NCBI GenBank assembly: GCA_001724355.1
Contig: MEEF01000001.1
Coordinates: 1-64,000, forward strand
DNA from: Mesorhizobium sp. SCN 65-20
GTDB taxonomy: Bacteria > Pseudomonadota > Alphaproteobacteria > Rhizobiales > Rhizobiaceae
Reading direction: 5' to 3'
Length of the DNA stretch: 64,000 bases
Shown here: piece after piece, positions 35,701-43,514 of the stretch
Layout: every line of letters begins with the position of its first letter
Position numbering within the stretch: position 1 is the first letter of the stretch
The notes under the pieces: model-generated
Seen by the model: only the letters and a program-made list of their open reading frames with translations
What the model was told of the DNA's origin: nothing
Databases searched by the model: none
Program-made: the position numbers and the translations under genes

Positions 35701-36249
35701 GGCGTGGCGCGTCCCGAACAGCACCGCGAAGAGCGCCAGAAGCAGCGCGACGACCAGGGAGATGTCGCTCACGAACGGATCGAAGGACGGCGGGGACCCG
35801 GTGTAGTGCTCGACCATCAGGCTGACCGAGCCTGAGATCGCCTTGAGCTGCAGGGCGATGTAGGGGATCGCGCCCACGGTTGCGATCAGCGTCGCGATGG
35901 AGGCGACCGAAAAGCTCTTGCCGTAGCGTGCGCCGAGGAAGTCGGCGATCGAGGTGATCTTCTCGGCCTTGGCCAGCTTGATGATGCGGCCGAGCAGCGG
36001 GAAGCCGAAGATGAAGACCAGGATCGGGCCGATATAGATGGCGAGGAACTCGAGCCCGCGTTCAGAGGCTAGACCCACCGAGCCGAAGAAGGTCCAGGAA
36101 GTGCAGTAGATCGCGAGGCTGAGCGCATAGATGAAGGGCCGCGGCCGGCCCGGCCCCCAACTCGCGGAGCGGCGGTCGCCGATGCTCGCAATGGCGAACA
36201 GCAGCGTGACATAGGCGATGGCGATGAGGACGACGGCCAGGCCCTGCAA
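32755..36249 (-). CDS. Hybrid histidine kinase with N-terminal sodium/solute symporter domain (NahK/CbrA-like)
   Basis: A 1164-residue sensor. Residues about 1-510 are a solute:sodium symporter (SSF/SLC5) domain with about 13 membrane helices. A linker and PAS region follow (about 650-770, ALDQMEQGITVFDQDFRLICWN), then a coiled coil and the kinase core with phospho-acceptor H809 (GHDILQPLNAARL), N-box NLVSNAIKYTRGG and GLGLGLSIVDR. A C-terminal receiver (about 1040-1164) has its aspartate in ILADYHLDGEHG. It may sense or transport a solute and signal to the adjacent response regulator. The only possible start is TTG at 36249, because an in-frame stop lies two codons upstream. GGGAG is 13 nt away, which is weak. 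Confidence 0.88.
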   Translation of the reverse strand: MQGLAVVLIAIAYVTLLFAIASIGDRRSASWGPGRPRPFIYALSLAIYCTSWTFFGSVGLASERGLEFLAIYIGPILVFIFGFPLLGRIIKLAKAEKITSIADFLGARYGKSFSVASIATLIATVGAIPYIALQLKAISGSVSLMVEHYTGSPPSFDPFVSDISLVVALLLALFAVLFGTRHADATEHQNGLVLAVAVESIVKLVAFLAIGLLVTFSLFGSPSAMFDSFANSEQVRDAMGYGTSLGTWLVVTVMSGFAIIMLPRQFYVMIVENRSESELRTAAWVFPAYLVAINLFVLPIAFAGIAIVGSATTGDLYVLSLPLFKGHDFLAMVAFVGGLSAATAMVIVESVALSIMISNDLVIPIFVRRLIKTKSGDTEDWSAIILNIRRASIFIILFIAFLYYRESTNNTRLASIGLMSFAAIAQFAPSFIGGLIWRRANARGAALGMTAGIATWCYTLLLPSLASPDASIITDGLFGIEALRPQALFGTAAEPLNHGVLWSLAINTLFFVFGSLTRASVPLERIQASIFVPRDTSPMPSLRRFRTAITINDLKDTIARYLGVERTERSFQTFENESGSKLNGNEQAGMDVIRFSEQLLASAVGSSSARLILSLLFKRGDNSAKDTFRLLDDATEALQHNRDLLQIALDQMEQGITVFDQDFRLICWNRQYRSLFDLPDDMGQVGVSIDRILGYLVARGDIPQTSRVITLNRLTGFGGPWQIELKTSGRIIEMRSNPMPDGGIVATYTDISARVAADLALKRANESLEQRVKSRTAELTRVNEELAQAQMLAEEANLGKTRFLAAAGHDILQPLNAARLYCSSLIEKAGKGNAGQAARNIESSLESVETILGAVLDISRLDAGAMKPAETVFRLDGLLRQIGTDFLPMARAKNLDLVIVPSKLAVETDRNLLRRLIQNLVSNAIKYTRGGKILVGVRRRGELAEIQVIDTGIGIAADKLGTVFREFTRLDDGMREAQGLGLGLSIVDRIARVLRLEIQIQSEKNKGTRFSVILPVTTAEALPATTSQRPRMQAATALNGMSVICIDNDARILEGMRLLLEGWGCVVRTYSGSAEFAADPEGVLPPDIILADYHLDGEHGLDVIRTMRGTFGEATPAVLITADRSNEVRAAADEIDVAVINKPLKPAQLRSLMNRMRRMAHAAE

Positions 36250-36480
36250 TTCTTAGCACTCACTCCCTGCAAAAAGGTCTTTCGCCTTTGCAGCGAAGGC
36301 AATCACAGCTTCACGGGCAAGTCCATTATCCTTGTCTCCTAGAAGAGGTCCCGCAGGGGCAGTTTCGACCTCTGTTGTCGTACGGGTTTTGCCGAACGGT
36401 GTTTTTGCTATGTTGGCGCAAGTTGAAGCGGGCCAGACGCTGCGATTCGTGGCGCAGCAGATCATCACAAGGAGGGTTCG

Positions 36481-36900
36481 ATGCTAAAGGAATTCCAGGA
36501 GTTCATCTCCAAGGGCAATGTGATGGACCTTGCCGTCGGTGTGATCATCGGCGGTGCTTTCGGACTTATCGTGTCGTCCCTGGTCGGCGACATCATCATG
36601 CCGATCGTCGGCGCCATCTTCGGCGGCTTCGATTTCTCCAACTATTTCCTGCCGCTGTCGTCGTCTGTCACCGCGGTGACCCTGGAAGAGGCGAAGAAGC
36701 AGGGGGCAGTGTTCGCCTACGGCAAGTTCTTCACCGTTGTCATCAACTTCCTGATCCTCGCCTGGATCATCTTCCTGATGGTCAAGGGCGTGAACACCAT
36801 GCGCAAGAAGCTGGAAAAGGAAAAGGCGGCCGAACCAACTCCGCCCGCGGCCGACGTGGTTCTGCTCACCGAGATCCGCGATCTTCTGGCCAAGAAGTAA
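36481..36900 (+). CDS. mscL: Large-conductance mechanosensitive channel
   Basis: A 139-residue channel subunit. The N-terminal amphipathic helix [27 protein letters not shown] leads into TM1 with the glycine-rich gate. A periplasmic loop contains ITA-type sequence [24 protein letters not shown]2 is [18 protein letters not shown], with a cytoplasmic bundle at the end ([12 protein letters not shown]). It forms a pentamer that opens under membrane tension to release solutes on osmotic downshock. AAGGAGGG is just before the ATG. A strong terminator follows, so it is monocistronic. Confidence 0.96.
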   Translation: MLKEFQEFISKGNVMDLAVGVIIGGAFGLIVSSLVGDIIMPIVGAIFGGFDFSNYFLPLSSSVTAVTLEEAKKQGAVFAYGKFFTVVINFLILAWIIFLMVKGVNTMRKKLEKEKAAEPTPPAADVVLLTEIRDLLAKK

Positions 36901-36922
36901 CCGGCTCGCTGGCATTCAGAAA

Positions 36923-36956
36923 AACCCCCGCGTGGCTGGTCCACCGGGGGTTTTTT
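36923..36956 (+). terminator. Intrinsic terminator of mscL
   Basis: AACCCCCG (36923-36930) pairs with CGGGGGTT (36945-36952), with an inner GTGG/CCAC extension, and is followed by a run of T residues to 36956. It lies 22 nt after the stop. Confidence 0.88.
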
Positions 36957-37011
36957 AGTCTTCAGGAGCGCGCTAGGACTGTGGCCCACGCCAACGTCTA
37001 GCGGAAAGATC

Positions 37012-38178
37012 ATGAGCCTCATCGATATGGTACGCCCCGAAGCCCGCCTTGCGCCTGTCAGCGGCATCGAGGCGGTGGCAAATTACGGGCGCGACCGCGC
37101 CGGCCTCATCCCGCTATGGGCCGGCGAAGGCGACATGCCGACGCCCGCCTTCATCAGCGATGCCGCGGCGCGTGGGCTTGCCAACGGCGAGACCTTCTAT
37201 ACCTGGCAGGCCGGTATTCCCGAGTTGCGCCAGGCGATCGCCCGCTATCACCAGCGCCACTTCGGCAAGAGCTTCGGCGACAACGAGTTCATCGTCACCG
37301 TCGGCGGCATGCAGGCGATCACCATGGCGCTGGCGGCAACGGCGGGCGCGGGCGACGAAGCACTCTATCTCGCGCCGGCCTGGCCGAATTTTGCGGGTGC
37401 TGCCATTGTTGCGGGCGTCAAGCCGGTGCCGGTGCTGCTCGACATGACCGACAACGGCTGGTCCTGCGATGCCGCAAAGCTTGCCGCAGCGATCACGCCG
37501 CGCACCAAGGCCATCTTCGTCAATTCGCCGTCCAACCCGACGGGCTGGACCGCGGATCGCGAGACATTGCAGGCGATCCTCGACCTCGCGCGCAAGAACG
37601 ATCTCTGGATCATCGCCGACGAGATCTACGCGCTGTTCTACTATGGCGGCGGCCGGGCGGCATCCTTCATGGACATCATGGAGCCCGAGGACAAGATCCT
37701 GTTCGTCAACACCTTCTCGAAGAACTGGGCGATGACCGGCTGGCGCGTCGGCTGGCTGAAGACGCATCCCTCACTCAGCCGCATGTTCGAGAACCTCGTG
37801 CAATATTCGAGCTCCGGCGTGGCGCAGTTCATGCAGCGCGGCGCGATAGCCGCCCTCGACGAGGGCGACGGCTTCATCGCCGAGCAGGTCGCGCGCGCTA
37901 GGCAGGCGCGCGACATCGTCTGCCGGGTGCTGGGCGAGACGGGGCGGGTACGGTTCAGTGTTCCGCCGGCAGCCTTCTACCTGTTCTTCAGCGTCGACGG
38001 CATGAAGGATGCCGAGCGCGCCGCTTTCGACATCGTCGACAAGGCTGCGGTCGGCGTGGCGCCGGGCACCGCCTTCTGCGCCGGCGGCGAGGGATTCCTG
38101 CGGCTGTGCTTCCATCGCCGCCTCGACCAGGTCGAGGAGGCGTCGCATCGCCTGGCGAAGTGGATCAGGGAGCTTTGA
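37012..38178 (+). CDS. PLP-dependent aminotransferase, class I/II
   Basis: A 388-residue fold-type I aminotransferase. Key segments are LWAGEGDMPTPAFI, YTWQAGIPELRQAIARYH, NSPSNPTGWTADRETL, IADEIYALFYYGG (cofactor aspartate and tyrosine), and the PLP lysine in NTFSKNWAMTGWRVGWL. The overall type is aspartate/aromatic-aminotransferase-like (subgroup I gamma). The substrate is not determined. The start ATG at 37012 has a modest GGAAAG site. It is flanked by terminators on both sides and is monocistronic. It sits beside hemA but is transcribed towards it. Confidence 0.88.
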   Translation: MSLIDMVRPEARLAPVSGIEAVANYGRDRAGLIPLWAGEGDMPTPAFISDAAARGLANGETFYTWQAGIPELRQAIARYHQRHFGKSFGDNEFIVTVGGMQAITMALAATAGAGDEALYLAPAWPNFAGAAIVAGVKPVPVLLDMTDNGWSCDAAKLAAAITPRTKAIFVNSPSNPTGWTADRETLQAILDLARKNDLWIIADEIYALFYYGGGRAASFMDIMEPEDKILFVNTFSKNWAMTGWRVGWLKTHPSLSRMFENLVQYSSSGVAQFMQRGAIAALDEGDGFIAEQVARARQARDIVCRVLGETGRVRFSVPPAAFYLFFSVDGMKDAERAAFDIVDKAAVGVAPGTAFCAGGEGFLRLCFHRRLDQVEEASHRLAKWIREL

Positions 38179-38180
38179 CG

Positions 38181-38216
38181 AAAAAGGCCCGGAAGCGAAC
38201 CGCTCCGGGCCTTTTT
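38181..38216. terminator. Bidirectional terminator between the aminotransferase gene and hemA
   Basis: AAAAAGGCCCGGA (38181-38193) and TCCGGGCCTTTTT (38204-38216) form a perfect 13-bp stem with A- and T-tracts on both sides, so it can end both converging transcripts. Confidence 0.9.
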
Positions 38217-38244
38217 GCGATCTCTGGCTCTGGCTTTTAACCAG

Positions 38245-39522
38245 TCAGCCGCCGGACTTGGGCACCAGCAGCGGCACGATGCGCTCGCTCTTGGCGACTT
38301 CGTGGTGGCCTTCGGTGCGATAGGGGATGCCGAGCGCATTCCACGTCTCGACCAGCGCTTCCTTCAGCGACTCGATCAGCCCGTCGTCATGGAACGGCGT
38401 CGGCGTGATGCGCAGCCGCTCGGTGCCGCGCGGGACCGTCGGATAGTTGATCGGCTGGATGTAGATTCCGTGGACACCCAGCAGGCGGTCGGTCGCCATC
38501 TTGCAGAGCTCTGGGTCGCCGACCAGGATCGGCACGATGTGGGTGGCCGACTCCATCACCGGCAGGCCGGCTTCGGCCAGCACGTGCTTGGCGCGGGTCG
38601 CCTGGCGCTGCTGTGCATCGCGCTCGACCGTCGAGTTCTTGAGGTGACGGATGGAGGTGGTGGTCGCGGCCGCGATCGCCGGCGGCAGCGCCGTGGTGAA
38701 GATGAAGCCCGGCGCAAAGGAGCGCACGGCGTCGACGACGGCGCGGGTGCCGGTGATGTAACCGCCGAGCGTGCCGAATGCCTTGGCGAGCGTGCCTTCG
38801 ATGATGTCGATGCGGTGCGCGAGGCCTTCGCGCTCGGTGATGCCACCGCCGCGCGGGCCGTACATGCCGACTGCGTGGACCTCGTCGATGTAGGTCATCG
38901 CATTGTACTTGTCGGCGAGGTCAGCGATCTCCTTGATCGGGGCGATGTCGCCGTCCATCGAGTAGACGCTCTCGAACACGATCAGCTTGGCGCGCTCGCG
39001 GCCGGCCGCCTGCAGCAGGCTTTCGAGATGGGCGACATCGTTGTGGCGGAAGATCTTCTTCTCGGCGCCGGAGCGGCGCACGCCCTCGATCATCGAGGCG
39101 TGGTTGAGTTCGTCAGAAAGCACCAGGCAGTTGGGCAGAAGCTTGGCGATGGTCGAGATCGCGGCCTCGTTGGAGACGAAGCCCGAGGTGAAGACGAGGC
39201 CGGCTTCCTTGCCATGCAGGTCGGCGAGTTCGTGCTCGAGCTCGACCAGCGGATGGTTGTTGCCGGAGATGTTGCGGGTGCCGCCGGCGCCCGTGCCCAT
39301 GTCGCCCGCCGCCTTCTGCATGGCCGCAACCACGTCCGGGTGCTGGCCCATGCCGAGATAGTCGTTAGAACACCAGATGGTGATTTCCTGGGCCTTGCCG
39401 TTGGCCCGCCAGATCGCCCGCGGGAATTTTCCGACGACGCGCTCCAGATCGGCGAAAACACGGTAACGGCGCTCAGCGTGGATCTGGTCGATCGCTTCTT
39501 CGAAAAACCGCTGGTAGTTCAT
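38245..39522 (-). CDS. hemA: 5-aminolevulinate synthase
   Basis: A 425-residue PLP enzyme of the alpha-oxoamine synthase family. It has the ALAS start [28 protein letters not shown], the substrate motif [48 protein letters not shown], and the PLP lysine in [14 protein letters not shown]. It condenses glycine with succinyl-CoA to 5-aminolevulinate, the first committed step of haem synthesis in alphaproteobacteria (Shemin pathway). It is monocistronic. An FNR/FixK-type site in the upstream region suggests oxygen control. Confidence 0.97.
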   Translation of the reverse strand: MNYQRFFEEAIDQIHAERRYRVFADLERVVGKFPRAIWRANGKAQEITIWCSNDYLGMGQHPDVVAAMQKAAGDMGTGAGGTRNISGNNHPLVELEHELADLHGKEAGLVFTSGFVSNEAAISTIAKLLPNCLVLSDELNHASMIEGVRRSGAEKKIFRHNDVAHLESLLQAAGRERAKLIVFESVYSMDGDIAPIKEIADLADKYNAMTYIDEVHAVGMYGPRGGGITEREGLAHRIDIIEGTLAKAFGTLGGYITGTRAVVDAVRSFAPGFIFTTALPPAIAAATTTSIRHLKNSTVERDAQQRQATRAKHVLAEAGLPVMESATHIVPILVGDPELCKMATDRLLGVHGIYIQPINYPTVPRGTERLRITPTPFHDDGLIESLKEALVETWNALGIPYRTEGHHEVAKSERIVPLLVPKSGG

Positions 39523-39647
39523 ATCGACGTCCCAATTTTTCGACCGTGAGCATAATCAACGGCCGGTTCGGCGTCCATCAACCGTTTCCGGTCAAAATGC
39601 CACGCCCTCGACTGTCGCCTAACGAGCACGGATCCCCAAAAAGTCCT

Positions 39648-39661
39648 TTGACGTGGATCAA
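39648..39661. promoter_or_regulatory. FNR/FixK-type anaerobox between hemA and galE
   Basis: TTGAC-GTGG-ATCAA fits the TTGAY-N4-RTCAA consensus of FNR, FnrL and FixK regulators. It is 126 nt upstream of hemA on one side and 115 nt upstream of galE on the other. hemA is a known target of FixK/FnrL in other alphaproteobacteria, so hemA is the likelier target. Confidence 0.7.
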
Positions 39662-39775
39662 GCTGAACAGCGACAGTTTGCTCGAACTCGTGCCGATTGC
39701 AAAGAAACCGCCTCGCATTTGCCCGATCTTTCGAGTTACAGCATTGCGCAACCGAATTTGCACGGAGAGGTTAGC

Positions 39776-40771
39776 ATGGCGGTTTTGGTGACGGGCGGCG
39801 CGGGTTACATCGGCAGCCATATGGTCTGGGAACTGGTCGATGCCGGCGAGGACGTCGTGGTGATCGACCGCCTGTCGACCGGGTTCGACTGGGCCGTGTC
39901 GCCCGAGGCGAAGCTCGTCAGGGGCGACATCGCCGACCAGGAACTCGTCGGGCGCCTGATCCGCGAGAACGGCATCGACGCCATCATCCATTTCGCCGGC
40001 TCGATCGTGGTGCCCGAGTCGGTCGCCGATCCGCTCGGCTACTACGATAACAACACCTGCAAGACCCGCGGCCTGATCGAAACCGCAGTGCGCGAAGGCG
40101 TGAAGCACTTCATCTTCTCGTCCACGGCGGCCGTCTACGGTGCCGCAGGCATCGAGCCGGTGCGCGAGGATGCGCGGCTTGCGCCCGAGTCGCCCTATGG
40201 CCTGTCCAAGCTGATGAGCGAGTGGATGCTGCGCGATGCGGCCGCTGCCCATCCGCTCCGCTATACAGCACTTCGCTACTTCAACGTCGCCGGCGCCGAC
40301 CCCAAGGGCCGCACAGGCCAGTCGACCAAGGGCGCGACGCACCTGATCAAGGTCGCCTCCGAGACAGCGCTCGGCAAACGGCCGTCGATGCAGGTCTTCG
40401 GCACCGATTACGCGACGCCCGACGGCACCTGCGTGCGCGACTACATCCACGTCTCGGATCTCGCCGCCGCACACCGTCTGGCCCTGCAGCGCCTGCGTGC
40501 GGGTGAAGGCAACCTCGTCGCCAACTGCGGCTACGGCCATGGCTATTCGGTGCTGGAAGTGATCGACAGCGTGCGCCGGGTGCATGGCGGCGACTTCGCC
40601 GTTTCGACCGGCGGACGCCGGGCGGGCGACGCGGATTCGGTGGTCGCCAACTCCGATCTCGCCCGCCGCGAGTTCGGCTGGACGCCCGCCCATGACGACC
40701 TCGACGGCATCGTGCGCGACGCTCTCAACTGGGAGCGGCTGCTGACCCGCAAGAACTCCGCTGGAGCCTGA
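39776..40771 (+). CDS. galE: UDP-glucose 4-epimerase
   Basis: A 331-residue extended short-chain dehydrogenase. It has the NAD-binding motif VTGGAGYIGSH at the N-terminus, FAGSIVVPESVADPLGYYDNN, the catalytic Y-x-x-x-K in SPYGLSKLMSEWM with the upstream serine in FSSTAAVYG, and RYFNVAGADPKGRTGQS. It interconverts UDP-glucose and UDP-galactose and supplies surface polysaccharide synthesis; in rhizobia the enzyme is often called ExoB. GGAGAGG stands just before the ATG at 39776. No exo genes are nearby. Confidence 0.93.
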   Translation: MAVLVTGGAGYIGSHMVWELVDAGEDVVVIDRLSTGFDWAVSPEAKLVRGDIADQELVGRLIRENGIDAIIHFAGSIVVPESVADPLGYYDNNTCKTRGLIETAVREGVKHFIFSSTAAVYGAAGIEPVREDARLAPESPYGLSKLMSEWMLRDAAAAHPLRYTALRYFNVAGADPKGRTGQSTKGATHLIKVASETALGKRPSMQVFGTDYATPDGTCVRDYIHVSDLAAAHRLALQRLRAGEGNLVANCGYGHGYSVLEVIDSVRRVHGGDFAVSTGGRRAGDADSVVANSDLARREFGWTPAHDDLDGIVRDALNWERLLTRKNSAGA

Positions 40772-40817
40772 TTGAACCAGGCGGCGGAATTCCGCTGCCA
40801 TCCCTCGAAATCTGCGG

Positions 40818-40844
40818 CCTCAGGCGCTAAAGCTGCGCCTGAGG
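40818..40844. repeat. Inverted repeat between galE and the D-amino-acid dehydrogenase gene
   Basis: CCTCAGGCGC (40818-40827) and GCGCCTGAGG (40835-40844) are perfect 10-bp arms around TAAAGCT. There is no T-tract. It may end galE transcription or act as an operator 60 nt before the next gene. Confidence 0.5.
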
Positions 40845-40903
40845 AGCGAGGCTCCCGACGGTAAAGGGTTCCCGACAGAGCCTGATGTCGACCAGGATAC
40901 GAC

Positions 40904-42154
40904 ATGAAGATCCTCGTTCTCGGCGCGGGCGTGGTGGGAACCGCGGCAGCCTACTACTTGGCTCGTGACGGCCATGACGTGACCGTCGTCGAACGCCATT
41001 CGGCGGCGGCGCGCGGCACCAGCTATTCCAATGCCGGCCTGGTATCGCCCGGCGACGCCACCGCCTGGGCCTCGCCGGCGGCGCTGAAGACCTTCATCAA
41101 GTCGCTCTACACGCCCGATCTCGGCATCAAGGTGCGGCTCGGGTTCGATCCCTATTTCTATGCCTGGAGCTTCCGCTTCCTGTTCCAGTGCACCAATGCG
41201 CGGGTCCGCGAGAACACCAAGGCGAAGCTCAGGCTCGCGCTCTACTCGCGCCTCTGCATAAACGAGATCTCGGTCGAGACCGGCATTGGCTACGACAAGC
41301 GCGCCCGCGGCATCATGTATTTCTTCCGCTCTGAGCAAAGCCTCGACCACGGTGCGAAGATGTATGGCTTCCTGGCCGAGCATGGGCTCGACATCGAGGT
41401 CGTCGACCGAAGCCGCATGGCCGAACTGGAGCCGGGGCTCGCTGCCGCCAAGGACGGCATTGCGGGCGCGGTCTTCTCGCCGATGGACCAGACCGGCGAT
41501 TCCCGCATGTTTGTCGAGGCGCTTGCCGCCCATACCGAACAGAAGCTCGGCGCGAAGTTCATGTTCGACACCAATGTCGAGGACCTGATCGTCGAGGGCG
41601 ATCGGGTGGTCGGCGTGAAGACCTCGGCGGGACGGCTGGACGCCGATGCGGTGGTGATCGCCATGGGGCCGGAAAGCGGCCTGCTCGGCCGCCGCAACGG
41701 CATCGACCTGCCCGTCTATCCGGTCAAGGGCTACACGGCGACCGTGACGATGGACGATCCGTCGAAGGGCCCGACCATGGGCGGCGTCGACGAGGACCGG
41801 CTGGTCGCCTATTCGCGCCTCGGCGACCGCTTGCGGCTTGCCTCGACGGCCGAGTTCGCCGGCTTCGACCGCAGCCACAAGCCGTCCGATTTCAAGCGTC
41901 TGTTCGAGACCGGCAAGGAGCTGTTCCCCGGTGCCTTCGATCCGGCCAAGGCCGAGGTCTGGGCCGGGCTCCGGCCGATGATGCCGGGCTCGGTGCCCGT
42001 TATCGGTCCCGCGCGCTACAAGGGGCTCTACCTGGATGCGGGCCACGGCCATGTCGGTTGGACCATGGCCTGCGGTTCCGGCAAGTTCCTCGCCGACCTG
42101 GTTGCCGGGCGCAAGCCGGAGATCGATCCCGAGGGGCTCACCTACAAGGGCTGA
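40904..42154 (+). CDS. FAD-dependent D-amino-acid dehydrogenase (DadA-like)
   Basis: A 416-residue member of the DAO family. The N-terminal Rossmann motif is KILVLGAGVVGTAAAYYLARDGHDVTVVER (G-x-G-x-x-G), followed by GTSYSNAGLVSPG, as in DadA. Later it has VYPVKGYTATVTM, the substrate-contact region GLRPMMPGSVPVIGP, and DAGHGHVGWTMACGSGKFLADL near the C-terminus. It would deaminate D-amino acids (D-alanine and others), passing electrons to the respiratory chain at the inner membrane. AGGA lies before the ATG. It converges with an amino-acid ABC importer, which may supply its substrate. Confidence 0.88.
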   Translation: MKILVLGAGVVGTAAAYYLARDGHDVTVVERHSAAARGTSYSNAGLVSPGDATAWASPAALKTFIKSLYTPDLGIKVRLGFDPYFYAWSFRFLFQCTNARVRENTKAKLRLALYSRLCINEISVETGIGYDKRARGIMYFFRSEQSLDHGAKMYGFLAEHGLDIEVVDRSRMAELEPGLAAAKDGIAGAVFSPMDQTGDSRMFVEALAAHTEQKLGAKFMFDTNVEDLIVEGDRVVGVKTSAGRLDADAVVIAMGPESGLLGRRNGIDLPVYPVKGYTATVTMDDPSKGPTMGGVDEDRLVAYSRLGDRLRLASTAEFAGFDRSHKPSDFKRLFETGKELFPGAFDPAKAEVWAGLRPMMPGSVPVIGPARYKGLYLDAGHGHVGWTMACGSGKFLADLVAGRKPEIDPEGLTYKG

Positions 42155-42193
42155 CGGCCTGCCTCGCCGTCGAGCGTCCACCCGACGCAAATG

Positions 42194-42847
42194 CTAGCGC
42201 CGGCGTGCGCTCTGCCTGGACTCGTAGAGATACTGCAGGGCGATGATCACGGCTGCGATGACCAGATAGAAGACCGACACCACCAGCAGCACTTCGATGG
42301 CCTTGTAGGTCTCGGAGATGATGACGGTGGATGCCGCCGTCAACTCGTCGATCGCGACGAGGCTTGCGAGCGAACTGCCCTTGACCATCTGGATGACGTT
42401 GGAGAACAGCGACGGTGCGGCGAGCCTGTATGCCTGCGGGATCATCACCTTCCAATAGGTCGCGAACGGCCTGAGGCCGAGCGCCTTGGCCGCGTCGAGC
42501 TGGCCTGAGGGAATGCTCTCGAAGCCGGAGCGCAGGAACTCGAGATTGTAGGCGGTTGAGGCGAAGATCAGGCCGATGAGTGCCGACGGCACCGGCTCGA
42601 GATAGATGCCCAGTCGGGGAAGGCCGTAATAGAGCGCAAACAAAAGGGCCAGCACGGGTGCTGCGCGGGCAAAGAAGCTGTAGCCGATGATGACGCGGCG
42701 AAACGCGCCCTTGGGCCGCTGCATGTAGATGGCCAGCGGCAGCGCAAGCAGGTTCGACACGACGATGACGACGACCGAGATGAATAGCGTCATCACCAGC
42801 CCGTCGAGCAGCATCTGCTGGTAGGTCGGCTCGAGGAGGATGTTCAT
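42194..42847 (-). CDS. Amino-acid ABC transporter permease, HisM/GlnP type (second subunit)
   Basis: A 217-residue permease with about five membrane helices. It has the characteristic His/Glu/Gln permease segment FASTAYNLEFLRSGFESIPSGQLDAAKALGLRPFATYWKVMIPQAYRLAAP, which contains the E-A-A loop that contacts the ATPase. The ATG overlaps the upstream permease stop by 4 nt, so translation is coupled. It is the last gene of the operon, and no ATPase gene is present between it and the convergent dehydrogenase gene 39 nt away. Confidence 0.88.
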   Translation of the reverse strand: MNILLEPTYQQMLLDGLVMTLFISVVVIVVSNLLALPLAIYMQRPKGAFRRVIIGYSFFARAAPVLALLFALYYGLPRLGIYLEPVPSALIGLIFASTAYNLEFLRSGFESIPSGQLDAAKALGLRPFATYWKVMIPQAYRLAAPSLFSNVIQMVKGSSLASLVAIDELTAASTVIISETYKAIEVLLVVSVFYLVIAAVIIALQYLYESRQSARRR

Positions 42848-43488
42848 CGCGCCACCACCTGTTTCGGCTTGCGCTCGTTGAAGACGAGCAGCGGCGTGAC
42901 GATCAGGATGTAGAGGCCGACGGCGAGCGTCAGGAAGGTGAAAGGCGCATTCGTGGCCGCGATGCCCTGCTTCGTGACGTAGAGGATTTCGCTGACCGAA
43001 ACGGCCGAGGCGATGGACATGCGCTTGACCGTGCCGATGGCATAGGTGATCCAGCCCTTGCGCGCCAAGGGCAGGACCTGCGGGATCAGCACCCGCAGGA
43101 ACACGATGCGCTTCGGCAGGCCGAGCGCGAGCCCCGCCTCATACTGGCCGAATGGAACCGCCTTTAGCGCCCCCTTGAAAACCTGGTAGTCGAAGGCGAT
43201 GCCGACCAGCGCAAACGCGATGATGGTCGAGCCGATGGGGCCGAAATCGACGCCGACCTGCGGCCCGCCGAAGAAGAACAGGAACAGCACCACGAGCTCC
43301 GGCACCGAGCGGAAGAAGGCGCTGAACGCCTCGATGCCGTTCCTGAGCCAGGACTTCTCGCGGCCGTAGTGGACGAGGGACAACAGCAAGCCGAAGACTG
43401 CCGACAGGGTGAAGACCACTGCCGACAGTCCAATGGTAAGGGCCGCCGCAACCAACAGTCGCGGCAGCCACGCAAGCGCTATTTCCAT
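42844..43488 (-). CDS. Amino-acid ABC transporter permease, HisQ/GlnP type (first subunit)
   Basis: A 214-residue permease with about five membrane helices (WLPRLLVAAALTIGLSAVVFTLSAVFGLLLSLV and others). The E-A-A-type loop is FDYQVFKGALKAVPFGQYEAGLALGLPKRIVFLRVLIPQVLPLA, in which the usual start of the loop is diverged. The ATG at 43488 has GGCGGAAG next to it. It forms the pore together with the following permease. The binding protein is encoded 26 nt upstream. Confidence 0.86.
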   Translation of the reverse strand: MEIALAWLPRLLVAAALTIGLSAVVFTLSAVFGLLLSLVHYGREKSWLRNGIEAFSAFFRSVPELVVLFLFFFGGPQVGVDFGPIGSTIIAFALVGIAFDYQVFKGALKAVPFGQYEAGLALGLPKRIVFLRVLIPQVLPLARKGWITYAIGTVKRMSIASAVSVSEILYVTKQGIAATNAPFTFLTLAVGLYILIVTPLLVFNERKPKQVVAR

Positions 43489-43514
43489 CTTCCGCCGCCC
43501 CTCGCAGAAAGCCC

